A stretch of 64,000 nt of DNA from Leifsonia sp. SCN 70-46 (GTDB taxonomy: Bacteria; Actinomycetota; Actinomycetes; Actinomycetales; Microbacteriaceae), in NCBI GenBank assembly GCA_001725325.1, contig MEFY01000002.1, positions 1,677,559-1,741,558 on the forward strand. Direction: 5' to 3'. Shown here in pieces: positions 8,641 through 16,017 of this stretch (within the stretch, counting starts at the first letter, position 1; the number at the start of each line of letters is the position of its first letter). A program made the translations under genes and the position numbers. Below the pieces are notes generated by a model. That model was given only the letters and a program-made list of their open reading frames with translations. It had not been told where the DNA came from and ran no database searches.

Positions 8641-8681
8641 GGTGAGCGGGGTCGGCCGGAACCGGTCGGCCCCGCTCCACC
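8641..8681. terminator. strong hairpin between binding protein and aminotransferase
   Basis: The left arm (8641-8659) pairs with the right arm (8662-8681) across AA with one bulge and two mismatches. It has no T-run. Hairpins after binding-protein genes often stabilise the upstream message or lower downstream expression, so partial termination is the likely role. Confidence 0.6.
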
Positions 8682-8704
8682 CTTCGCAGGAAGAACAGAT
8701 ACAC

Positions 8705-10027
8705 ATGCCAGACCTCAACAGCGCGGACGGCACCCTCGCCTACGACCTCGACCGGGCCCACGTCTTCCACTCGTGGTCGGCCCAGGGCGCCCTCACCCCC
8801 TTCGTCATCGCGGGCGGGTCCGGCACGTCGGTGTGGGACTACGACGGCCGCACCTACCTCGACTTCTCGAGCCAGCTCGTCAACACGAACCTCGGCCACC
8901 AGCACCCCGCGATCATCGCCGCGATCAAGGCGCAGGCCGACCTGCTCGCGACGGTGGCCCCGGCGCACGCCAACCTCGCGCGCGGCGAGGCCGCCAAGCG
9001 CATCACGGCCAAGGCGGGCGGCCCCTTCAAGAAGGTCTTCTTCACCAACGGCGGTGCGGATGCCAACGAGAACGCCATCCGCATGGCGCGCCTCACGACC
9101 GGCCGCGACAAGATCCTCTCCACCTACCGCAGCTACCACGGCAACACGGGCGGCGCGATCGTGGCGACGGGCGACTGGCGCCGCGTGCCCAACGAGTTCT
9201 CCCGCGGCCACGCGCACTTCTTCGGGCCGTTCCTGTACCGCTCCGAGTTCTGGGCCGAGAGCCCCGAGCAGGAGTCGGAGCGCGCCCTGCGCCACCTGGA
9301 GCGCGTCATCCAGTCCGAGGGGGCGAACGGCATCGCCGCGATCCTGCTCGAGACGGTCCCCGGCACCGCGGGCGTTCTCGTGCCGCCGCCCGGCTACCTC
9401 CAGGGCGTGCGCGCGCTGTGCGACAAGTACGGCATCCTGCTCATCCTCGACGAGGTCATGTGCGGCTTCGGCCGCACGGGCGAGTGGTTCGCCTGGCAGG
9501 GCTTCGACGTCGTGCCCGACCTCGTGACCTTCGCCAAGGGCGTCAACTCGGGCTACGTGCCCGCGGGCGGCGTGCTCATCTCCGAGTCGATAGCGAACGC
9601 GTTCGAGTCGCAGGTCTTCCCCGGCGGGCTCACCTACTCGGGCCACCCGCTCGCGATGGCGTCCATCGTGGGCTCCATCGACGCCATGACCGACGAGAAG
9701 GTCGTCGAGAACGCCAAGAGCATCGGCGAGGACGTGCTCGGCCCCGGCCTGCGCGAGCTCGCCGAGAAGCACCCGCTCATCGGCGACGTGCGCGGTCTCG
9801 GCGTCTTCTGGGCGCTCGACCTGGTCGACGACCGGGAGTCGCGCCAGCCGGTCTCGGGGGGTGTCATCCTGCAGGTCAAGAAGGCCCTCATGGACCGCAA
9901 CCTGCTGCCCTTCGCCGCCGACAACCGCATCCACGTCGTGCCGCCGTGCACCGTGAGCGCCGACGAGGTGGCCCAGGCCCTCGCGATCTACGACGAGGCG
10001 TTCACCGAGGTGGAGGCCGCCCTCTAG
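8705..10027 (+). CDS. class III PLP-dependent aminotransferase
   Basis: Fold-type I aminotransferase of 440 residues (beta-alanine/GABA/ornithine subgroup). The PLP Schiff-base lysine is K278 in TFAKGVNSGY, and the cofactor-binding aspartate is in LILDEVMCGFGRTG. Substrate-loop signatures HQHPAI and FFTNGGADANENAIRMAR are also present. The operon position after a dihydropyrimidinase and a ureidopropionase-like enzyme suggests beta-alanine (or 3-aminoisobutyrate) to malonate semialdehyde. An ATG at 8705 with AGGAAG upstream is preferred. An in-frame GTG at 8642 lies inside the hairpin. Confidence 0.88.
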   Translation: MPDLNSADGTLAYDLDRAHVFHSWSAQGALTPFVIAGGSGTSVWDYDGRTYLDFSSQLVNTNLGHQHPAIIAAIKAQADLLATVAPAHANLARGEAAKRITAKAGGPFKKVFFTNGGADANENAIRMARLTTGRDKILSTYRSYHGNTGGAIVATGDWRRVPNEFSRGHAHFFGPFLYRSEFWAESPEQESERALRHLERVIQSEGANGIAAILLETVPGTAGVLVPPPGYLQGVRALCDKYGILLILDEVMCGFGRTGEWFAWQGFDVVPDLVTFAKGVNSGYVPAGGVLISESIANAFESQVFPGGLTYSGHPLAMASIVGSIDAMTDEKVVENAKSIGEDVLGPGLRELAEKHPLIGDVRGLGVFWALDLVDDRESRQPVSGGVILQVKKALMDRNLLPFAADNRIHVVPPCTVSADEVAQALAIYDEAFTEVEAAL

Positions 10028-10074
10028 CGCGTGCGGCGGCGGGCATCGATCGGATGTCCCGCCGCCCGCTCGCG

Positions 10075-10080
10075 TAGAGT
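10075..10080 (+). promoter_or_regulatory. -10 box TAGAGT for yceD-rpmF-rnc-mutM
   Basis: TAGAGT ends 8 bases before the ATG at 10089 with no Shine-Dalgarno between, so a leaderless or nearly leaderless message is likely. No clear -35 is seen. Confidence 0.5.
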
Positions 10081-10088
10081 GGTACGTC

Positions 10089-10631
10089 ATGCCGCACCAC
10101 ACCCAGACCCCGTACAGCATCCCGGTCTTCGACCTCATGCACCGCCCGGGCGAGATGCGCGAGAAGTCGCTCGACGTCTCGGAGCCCGAGGGATTCGGCA
10201 ACCCCGTGATCGGCGTGCGCCAGGGCACGAACGTGCACGTCGAGGCGCGTCTGGAGTCGCTCCACGACGGCGTCCTCGTCTCCGCGGAGGTCGAGACGGT
10301 GGCCGAGGGGGAGTGCGTGCGGTGCCTCACCGACGTGCGTCTGCCGATCGAGGTCGAATTCCAAGAGCTTTTCGCGTATTCTTTCGACGAAGCTTTTGAC
10401 TACACGGTTCACGACGAGCACGTCGACCTGGAGCCTGTGGTCAGGGATGCGGTGGTGTTGGCACTACCGTTCCAACCGGTCTGTCAGGAAGATTGCCTCG
10501 GCCTGTGCCCCGAATGCGGAGTGCGGCTTCTGGACAACCCGGGTCATGAGCATGAGGCTCCCGTCGATTCCCGGTGGGCTGCGCTTGCCGGGCTCGAAGG
10601 CCTGAACGACGACAACACAGAGAAGAGATAG
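10089..10631 (+). CDS. YceD/DUF177 family protein
   Basis: Protein of 180 residues, the usual upstream neighbour of rpmF. It has a CVRC pair near residue 78 and a second cluster [13 protein letters not shown] near residue 135, suggesting a structural metal site. YceD proteins are implicated in 23S rRNA or large-subunit maturation, but a precise activity is not established. Only two bases separate it from rpmF, and the rnc gene downstream fits an RNA-processing operon. Confidence 0.88.
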   Translation: MPHHTQTPYSIPVFDLMHRPGEMREKSLDVSEPEGFGNPVIGVRQGTNVHVEARLESLHDGVLVSAEVETVAEGECVRCLTDVRLPIEVEFQELFAYSFDEAFDYTVHDEHVDLEPVVRDAVVLALPFQPVCQEDCLGLCPECGVRLLDNPGHEHEAPVDSRWAALAGLEGLNDDNTEKR

Positions 10632-10633
10632 CC

Positions 10634-10837
10634 ATGGCAGTTCCCAAGCGCAAGATGTCGCGGGCCTCCACCCGCATGCGCCGCGCCCAGTGGAAGGCTG
10701 ACGCCCCCACGCTCGTCAAGACCATCGAGAACGGCAAGACCGTCTACAGCCTCCCGCACCGCGCGAAGGTCGTCGAGGACTCGACCGGCACCCCCCTGTA
10801 CCTGGAGTACAAGGGCCGCAAGGTCGCCGACGTATAG
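10634..10837 (+). CDS. rpmF: 50S ribosomal protein bL32
   Basis: Protein of 67 residues with the canonical N-terminus [20 protein letters not shown]. The zinc-binding cysteines found in some bL32 paralogues are absent, so this is the zinc-independent form. It lies between yceD and rnc, 5 bases before rnc, in the standard bacterial order. AAGAGATAG precedes the start. Confidence 0.97.
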   Translation: MAVPKRKMSRASTRMRRAQWKADAPTLVKTIENGKTVYSLPHRAKVVEDSTGTPLYLEYKGRKVADV

Positions 10838-10842
10838 CGTCG

Positions 10843-11559
10843 ATGTCTCGCCCTTCGGGCGACGCGTCCATCCCGTCGGACGCTGACTCCCTGACTGATG
10901 TGCTCGGGGTCGCAATCGACCCCGAGCTGCTTCAGCTTGCCCTCACGCACCGTTCGTACGCCTACGAGCACGGCGGCGTGGGGCACAACGAGCGCCTCGA
11001 GTTCCTCGGCGACTCGATCCTCGGGCAGGCCGTGACGGTCATGCTCTACCGCGACAACCCCACCCTCGACGAGGGGGAGCTCGCGAAGCGCCGGGCGAGC
11101 CTCGTCTCGTCGGTGGCCCTCTCGGAGGTCGCTCGCTCGATCGGGCTCGGCGCGCATGTGCGGCTGGGCAAGGGCGAGGAGCTCACGGGCGGGCGCGACA
11201 AGTCGTCGATCCTCGCGGACACCGTCGAGGCGATCATCGGCGCCGCCTACCTCTCCCTCGGCGGCGAGAAGGCGACCGCCCTCGTGCTGCGCCTCATCGT
11301 GCCTCTCATGGACAACCCCGAGCGCTTCGGCGCCGCGATGGACCCCAAGACGAGCCTGCAGGAGCTCGCCGCGCGCCTCGGCCGTGGCCTGCCCAGCTAC
11401 CAGGTGAGCGACAGCGGCCCCGACCACTCGAAGCGCTTCCACGCGACGGTGCTGCTCGGCAAGGTCGAGATCGCGACGGGCGACGGATCGAGCAAGAAGC
11501 AGGCCGAGATGGCCGCGGCGCTCGACGCCTGGACGCAGCTGTCCCAGCCCGGCGCCTGA
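10843..11559 (+). CDS. rnc: ribonuclease III
   Basis: Double-stranded-RNA endonuclease of 238 residues. The catalytic signature NERLEFLGDS lies at residues 49-58, and the second acidic motif is in DTVEAIIGA. The C-terminal double-stranded-RNA-binding domain (about 165-235) begins PKTSLQELAARLG and ends GSSKKQAEMAAALDA. It processes rRNA precursors. It follows rpmF by 5 bases and precedes mutM by 8. Confidence 0.97.
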   Translation: MSRPSGDASIPSDADSLTDVLGVAIDPELLQLALTHRSYAYEHGGVGHNERLEFLGDSILGQAVTVMLYRDNPTLDEGELAKRRASLVSSVALSEVARSIGLGAHVRLGKGEELTGGRDKSSILADTVEAIIGAAYLSLGGEKATALVLRLIVPLMDNPERFGAAMDPKTSLQELAARLGRGLPSYQVSDSGPDHSKRFHATVLLGKVEIATGDGSSKKQAEMAAALDAWTQLSQPGA

Positions 11560-11567
11560 GCCTCCCG

Positions 11568-12437
11568 ATGCCCGAACTGCCTGAGGTCGAGGTCGTCCGC
11601 GCGGGCCTCGAGCCCGCCGTCACGGGCGCGGCCGTCGAGGCGGTCTCCGTCTACGACGAGCGCTCGCTGCGGCGCCATCCCGGCCCCGCCGAGGACTTCG
11701 TCGACAGGCTCGTCGGCCGCAGGATGCTCGCGCCCGAACGCCGGGGCAAGTTCCTGTGGATCCCCCTCGACGGCGGCACCGAGGCCCTCGTCGTGCACCT
11801 CGGCATGAGCGGGCAGGTGCTGCTGCGCGACCGCGGGACCGACGACCTCCGCACGCGCATCCGGCTCGAGCTCGAGCATCCCGCCCACGGGCCGCTGCGC
11901 CTCAACTTCGTCGACCAGCGCATCTTCGGCTCGATGGCCATCGACTCCCTGGTGCCCACGCCCGACCACCCGCTGCAGCTCGTGCCGACCGCGGTGCGCC
12001 ACATCGCGCGCGACCCCCTCGACGAGCGGTTCGACGACCGCGCGTTCCTCGCACGGCTCGCGGCCAAGAATACGACGATCAAGCGCGCGCTGCTCGACCA
12101 GACCCTCATCAGCGGCATCGGGAACATCTACGCCGACGAGTCGCTGTGGTACGCGAAGATCCACTACGACCAGCCGACGGCCACCCTGAGCCGCGCCCGG
12201 GCGACCCGGCTGCTCGCGGAGGTGCGCGCCGTGCTCGCGAAGGCCCTCGCGGAGGGCGGCACGAGCTTCGACGCGCAGTACCTCAACGTCAACGGCCAGT
12301 CGGGCTACTTCGCCCACTCGCTCAACGCCTACGGCCAGCAGGGCGAGCCGTGCCCGCGCTGCGGGCGCCCGATCGTGCGCGAGCAGTTCATGAACCGCGG
12401 GTCGCACTTCTGCCCGTGGTGCCAGCGGGTGCGCTGA
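11568..12437 (+). CDS. mutM: formamidopyrimidine-DNA glycosylase
   Basis: Bifunctional glycosylase/AP lyase for oxidised purines, 289 residues. MPELPEVE gives the catalytic Pro2 (N-terminal after Met removal) and Glu3. A conserved lysine is in RRGKFLW, the helix-two-turn-helix region is around GIGNIYADESLW, and a C-terminal zinc finger has CPRCG and CPWCQ pairs. It is the last gene of the yceD operon, 10 bases before a convergent lipoprotein gene. Confidence 0.97.
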   Translation: MPELPEVEVVRAGLEPAVTGAAVEAVSVYDERSLRRHPGPAEDFVDRLVGRRMLAPERRGKFLWIPLDGGTEALVVHLGMSGQVLLRDRGTDDLRTRIRLELEHPAHGPLRLNFVDQRIFGSMAIDSLVPTPDHPLQLVPTAVRHIARDPLDERFDDRAFLARLAAKNTTIKRALLDQTLISGIGNIYADESLWYAKIHYDQPTATLSRARATRLLAEVRAVLAKALAEGGTSFDAQYLNVNGQSGYFAHSLNAYGQQGEPCPRCGRPIVREQFMNRGSHFCPWCQRVR

Positions 12438-12447
12438 CCGGGCGGGC

Positions 12448-13137
12448 TCACAGCCCGTGGTTGAGCTCGTACGGCGCGAAGATGCTCGTGATCGGGCCGT
12501 CGGCCGGATTTGTGGCGATTCCCGCGCAGTCGGCCGCGTTCGGGAAGTCGCTGGGGATCGGGATGCAGTTGAGCCACGCCTGTGCGAACATCGTGCCGTC
12601 GCTGAGCTGGTCGGCGCGCGACGAGTCGGGGAAGCGGGCCAGCAGATCGCCCTCCTGTCCAACTGCGAGCCCGTCGGGCGTCTGTACAGCTACCCCGCTC
12701 GCGGAAGCAGTATTGGCCGAGACGAAGAGTCTCGGCCGGCCCGACCCCGGTTCGTCCTCCCACCTTCCCGACCATGCGATCGAGAACCCGTCCCACGTGT
12801 ACACGGTGCCGGCGAACGCGTCGGTCGCGGCTCCACGGCGCAGCTCCTCGTACGTCGGGTCGACTCCCAGCAGCGCGGTGATCGTCTCGATGGTGGCGGG
12901 GTCCGGGGCGCTGTAGACCACTTCGAACATCACCGCCCCGTGCTGGTCGGTGATGATCGCGGAACGGCCGCCGACCACGATCGTGGTCGCCTCCGGCTCG
13001 GGGGTCGGCGTCGGCGTCGGGCTCGGCATGGTCGCGGTCGCGGTCGCGCTCGGTGCAGGTTGCGCCTGCGGGGCGGTGGCGCAGCCGGCGAGGAGTGCGA
13101 TTGACACGAGGACGACGACAACGCGAGCATGCTTCAT
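12448..13137 (-). CDS. secreted lipoprotein, family unknown (paralogue 1)
   Basis: Lipoprotein of 229 residues with signal peptide and lipobox LLAGC (Cys19), followed by a Pro/Thr-rich spacer (PSPTPTPTPEPE) and a globular domain. It shares a pattern with the next minus-strand gene at 13167: VVV.G.., TWDGF, PRLFVSA, DG..VGQ. I do not recognise a named family. It has its own -10 box and is not coupled to its neighbour. It is probably a small exported cell-surface protein of unknown role. Confidence 0.8.
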   Translation of the reverse strand: MKHARVVVVLVSIALLAGCATAPQAQPAPSATATATMPSPTPTPTPEPEATTIVVGGRSAIITDQHGAVMFEVVYSAPDPATIETITALLGVDPTYEELRRGAATDAFAGTVYTWDGFSIAWSGRWEDEPGSGRPRLFVSANTASASGVAVQTPDGLAVGQEGDLLARFPDSSRADQLSDGTMFAQAWLNCIPIPSDFPNAADCAGIATNPADGPITSIFAPYELNHGL

Positions 13138-13143
13138 GCCTTG

Positions 13144-13149
13144 ACTCTA
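13144..13149 (-). promoter_or_regulatory. -10 box TAGAGT, leaderless spacing
   Basis: On the minus strand TAGAGT is followed by six bases (CAAGGC) and then the ATG at 13137. Confidence 0.55.
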
Positions 13150-13166
13150 ACGACTTGACCGGGCGG

Positions 13167-13778
13167 TCAGAAGTCCGACTGCACCTGCGGTGACGTGATG
13201 GTGATGATCTGCCCGCCGACCTGTCCCGCGACACCGACGTAGACGGAGAACGTCGTGCCGTCGGGGCCCGTGAGCGTCGTGTCGGAGAGGTGCATCGAGT
13301 AGGTTCCGCCGAACGTCTGGGTGCCCGGGTTCGCGGTCGCGAGGGCGTCGGCATCCTGGCCCACCGAGATGCCGTCGGTGGTCGCGATGCGGAGGTCGCC
13401 CACGTCGGTCACGAGCACCGAGACCCGCAGCGGCGGATACCGGTCGGCACCCTCGCCGAGCGCCTGCAGCTGGAAGCCGGTCCAGTCGTAGCGCGTGTAC
13501 CCGGGGGAGTCGAGGCCCGCGACCTGGTCGACGACGGGCTCCGCGCCGAACGCCTCGGTGAGGATGCCCACCGCCACGCCCGCGTCGGCGAAGTAGTCGA
13601 AGCTGCCGAGCGAGACCCCCGACGCCGTGGTCACGTCGACCCCGTCGACGGCGACGACGACGGCCGCGGCGGACTCGTCAGCCGCGGTGGCCGTGGGCGT
13701 TGGCGCCGTGGCGGGCGCCGCGCATGCGCTCAGGGCGACGAGCACCCCGAGGGCGATGACGGCGGCGCGCAGCTTCAC
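13167..13778 (-). CDS. secreted lipoprotein, family unknown (paralogue 2)
   Basis: Lipoprotein of 203 residues from a GTG start that overlaps the stop of the acetyltransferase gene (GTGA), which is the evidence for this start. The lipobox is ALSAC (Cys19). The domain parallels paralogue 1 (TRYDWTGFQLQA, PPLRVSVLVTD, TTDGISVGQDADALA). A longer open frame to 14261 is a shadow of the acetyltransferase gene. It ends beside a small hairpin (TGACC-GGGC-GGTCA) at 13156-13169. Function unknown. Confidence 0.78.
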   Translation of the reverse strand: MKLRAAVIALGVLVALSACAAPATAPTPTATAADESAAAVVVAVDGVDVTTASGVSLGSFDYFADAGVAVGILTEAFGAEPVVDQVAGLDSPGYTRYDWTGFQLQALGEGADRYPPLRVSVLVTDVGDLRIATTDGISVGQDADALATANPGTQTFGGTYSMHLSDTTLTGPDGTTFSVYVGVAGQVGGQIITITSPQVQSDF

Positions 13779-14833
13779 CCCCCAAGAGTAAGCACGGGTT
13801 GCTTCTTCCACACCGCCTCGTAGACGAACGGCACGAAGCCGATCGCCTCGTTGACGTCGAGCATGGGCCGGTTCTCCTCGGCGTTGAACGTGATGACCCA
13901 CGAGTGGCCCGGGTGCCGGCGCCCGAGCAGCTCGAGGTTGGCGACCTTCGCGAGCATGCCCAGCCGGTGGCCGCGGTGCTCGCGCAGCACGAGCGTGTCC
14001 TGCTGGTGCACGGCGAGGGCGGTGTCGGGTGGCACGGAGAGCTCGCTGAACGCCACGAGCGTGCCGGAGGCGATGTGCTCGACCACCGACGTGAGCATCG
14101 CCGTGCCCGTCTTGGCGCGCAGGGCGTCGAGGGCGCGCACACGGTCGGCGTCCCACGTCTCCGGGGCGACCTCGAGGTCGGCCGAGGGCGCGTCGGTGGC
14201 CATGCGCTCGTGCAGCCGGGCGATGTCGTCGAGCCGCTCCTCGGGCATCGCGCCCTCCCACGCCAGCACGCGGTAGCCGGGGCTCTCGACCGGGGCGAGG
14301 GCGGCGTCGAACGGGAGCGCGAGACGGCTGCCGCGCACGACCTGGCCGAGGGCGTAGCCGTGGTGCAGCGCGAAGCGCACGGCCGCGGCGCCGGCCGGCA
14401 CGGAGCCGTGGCCCGTGGGCGAGTCGAGCTGCGGGCCGGGCTCGGGCAGGATCATCCCGTCGCCCTGCATGACCGTGCGCCCCGCCTCGCGGGCCACGGC
14501 CTCGGCGGCCTCGAGCAGGGCGGTGCCGATTCCGCGGCGCCGGTGCTCCGCGAGCACCTGCACCCCGAGGTACGCGGAGACGGCCCCCTCCTCGCCGAGG
14601 TCGACGGTCGCGCGGCCGACGATGCGCCCGTCGACGCGCGCCACGAGCAGCACCTGGGGCGAGTAGGCGTCCTGCCAGTGCGGCAGCAGGTCTTGCGCGG
14701 TGGGCGACATCTCGGCGAGGCCGGAGGTCTCCGCCTCGATGGCGTTGCGCACGACGACCATCTCCACGAAGTCGGCGCCGCCCGGGGCGTCGAGCGACTC
14801 GGGGATGGGCATCCTCTCGACGACGAGGCTCAC
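13775..14833 (-). CDS. double-GNAT acetyltransferase (mycothiol-synthase-like), copy 1
   Basis: Protein of 352 residues with two tandem GNAT domains. The N-terminal one carries the acetyl-CoA motif RRRGIGTALLE near residue 95. The C-terminal one has EHRGHRLGMLAKVANL and the terminal NRPMLDVNEAIGFVPF. The arrangement resembles mycothiol synthase, but no substrate can be assigned. The GTG start lies in the stop of copy 2 (GTGA). An ATG seven codons later is the alternative. It is clearly paralogous to its upstream neighbour, so the pair arose by tandem duplication. Confidence 0.85.
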   Translation of the reverse strand: MSLVVERMPIPESLDAPGGADFVEMVVVRNAIEAETSGLAEMSPTAQDLLPHWQDAYSPQVLLVARVDGRIVGRATVDLGEEGAVSAYLGVQVLAEHRRRGIGTALLEAAEAVAREAGRTVMQGDGMILPEPGPQLDSPTGHGSVPAGAAAVRFALHHGYALGQVVRGSRLALPFDAALAPVESPGYRVLAWEGAMPEERLDDIARLHERMATDAPSADLEVAPETWDADRVRALDALRAKTGTAMLTSVVEHIASGTLVAFSELSVPPDTALAVHQQDTLVLREHRGHRLGMLAKVANLELLGRRHPGHSWVITFNAEENRPMLDVNEAIGFVPFVYEAVWKKQPVLTLGG

Positions 14834-15885
14834 CGCAGGTCCTTGCGCCACGCGCTCTCGTTGGCGATGGCGACGAAGCCCACGGCCTCGTTGACGTCGA
14901 GCATGTGCCGGTTCTCCTCGGCGTTGAAGGTCATGACCGAGGGATGCCCGGGCCGCTTCTGCGCGAGGTGCTGCAGGTTGCCCACCTTGAGCAGCATGCC
15001 GAGCTTGTGGCCGCGGTGCTCGCGCATGACGATCGTCGCGTACTGGTCGACGGCGCGGTGCAGCTGCGGCGGCACGGAGAGCACCGTGTAGCCCACGAGC
15101 CGGCCCGTCGGCACGTGCTCGACCGCCGCGGTGTGGCGCACGCGCGGGCTCTCGCGGGCCGCGCGCTCGTCGGACTCGATGACGCGCTCGACCGTCCACA
15201 CGTCCTCGGGCTCCTCGAGACCGGCGCTGGGCGCGTCGGTGCTCATGCGCGTGCCGAGCTCCGCGATGTCGGCGCGCCACTGCTCGGGCGTCGCCCCGTG
15301 CCACATGTGGAGCCGGTAGTCGGGCCCGGAGCGCTCCTGCGCGGCGGCGACGAGGCCGTCGATGCCCGCGACCGGCAGGGGCAGGCGGCTGAGCCGCTCG
15401 ACCTGCTCGAACGTGTAGCCGCGCTGCTGCAGGAAGAGCACGCCGGGGTCGCCCGCGACGACGGACCCGAAGCCCGTGGGGGAGGGGAGGCGCTCGCCGG
15501 GGCCTTCGGCGATGGGAGCGTACAGCACGACCTTCGCCTTGCCCTCGTCGCGCGCCATGCCCTCGAGGGCGTCGGCGAGGGCCGTGCCGATGCCGCGCCG
15601 CCGGAACTGCGGCAGCACGTTGATCGCGAGCCACGACGTGTCCGAGTCGTCGCCCACGGTCGTCTCGTGCTTGCCGAGCGCGACGATCTCGCCGTCTACC
15701 CGGGCGACGAGCAGGCGCGCCGGCTCGTGCGGGTTGTGCATGATCGCGAGCTCCTCGTCGGGCTCGTACGCGAGGTCGGGGGTGCCGTAGCCGAGGGCCT
15801 CGACCTCGTTGCCCACCGCGATGGCGCGCACGAAGTCGGGGGTGGGCTCGTCGGGGATGGCGAGTTCGTCGATGGTGAAGGTCAT
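14830..15885 (-). CDS. double-GNAT acetyltransferase (mycothiol-synthase-like), copy 2
   Basis: Protein of 351 residues with two GNAT domains: RRRGIGTALADALEGMA near residue 95 and EHRGHKLGMLLKVGNLQ near 295. It shares long blocks with copy 1 (TDAPSAGLE, FNAEENRHMLDVNEAVGFV). It is first in a minus-strand operon with copy 1 and a lipoprotein. A strong ribosome site AGGAGG precedes the ATG by about 9 bases, unlike the many leaderless starts nearby. The role could be acetylation of a small thiol or antibiotic, which is not determinable here. Confidence 0.86.
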   Translation of the reverse strand: MTFTIDELAIPDEPTPDFVRAIAVGNEVEALGYGTPDLAYEPDEELAIMHNPHEPARLLVARVDGEIVALGKHETTVGDDSDTSWLAINVLPQFRRRGIGTALADALEGMARDEGKAKVVLYAPIAEGPGERLPSPTGFGSVVAGDPGVLFLQQRGYTFEQVERLSRLPLPVAGIDGLVAAAQERSGPDYRLHMWHGATPEQWRADIAELGTRMSTDAPSAGLEEPEDVWTVERVIESDERAARESPRVRHTAAVEHVPTGRLVGYTVLSVPPQLHRAVDQYATIVMREHRGHKLGMLLKVGNLQHLAQKRPGHPSVMTFNAEENRHMLDVNEAVGFVAIANESAWRKDLR

Positions 15886-15912
15886 GGTCGGCCGCCTCCT
15901 GAGCAGCCGATC

Positions 15913-15940
15913 AGACTACAACGGAGCCGGCGGCTGTCAA
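15913..15940 (-). promoter_or_regulatory. housekeeping sigma promoter for the GNAT operon
   Basis: On the minus strand a perfect -35 TTGACA (15935-15940) is spaced 16 bases from -10 TAGTCT (15913-15918). A transcription start near 15905 would give a short leader with the AGGAGG site. It is the clearest two-box promoter in the window. Confidence 0.75.
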
Positions 15941-16017
15941 CCGATCGAGACGGAACCGTTAGGTGCGGCCGTCGGGTACCGTAGAGCGATCATCCACTCC
16001 ACCAGAGGACCTGCGCT

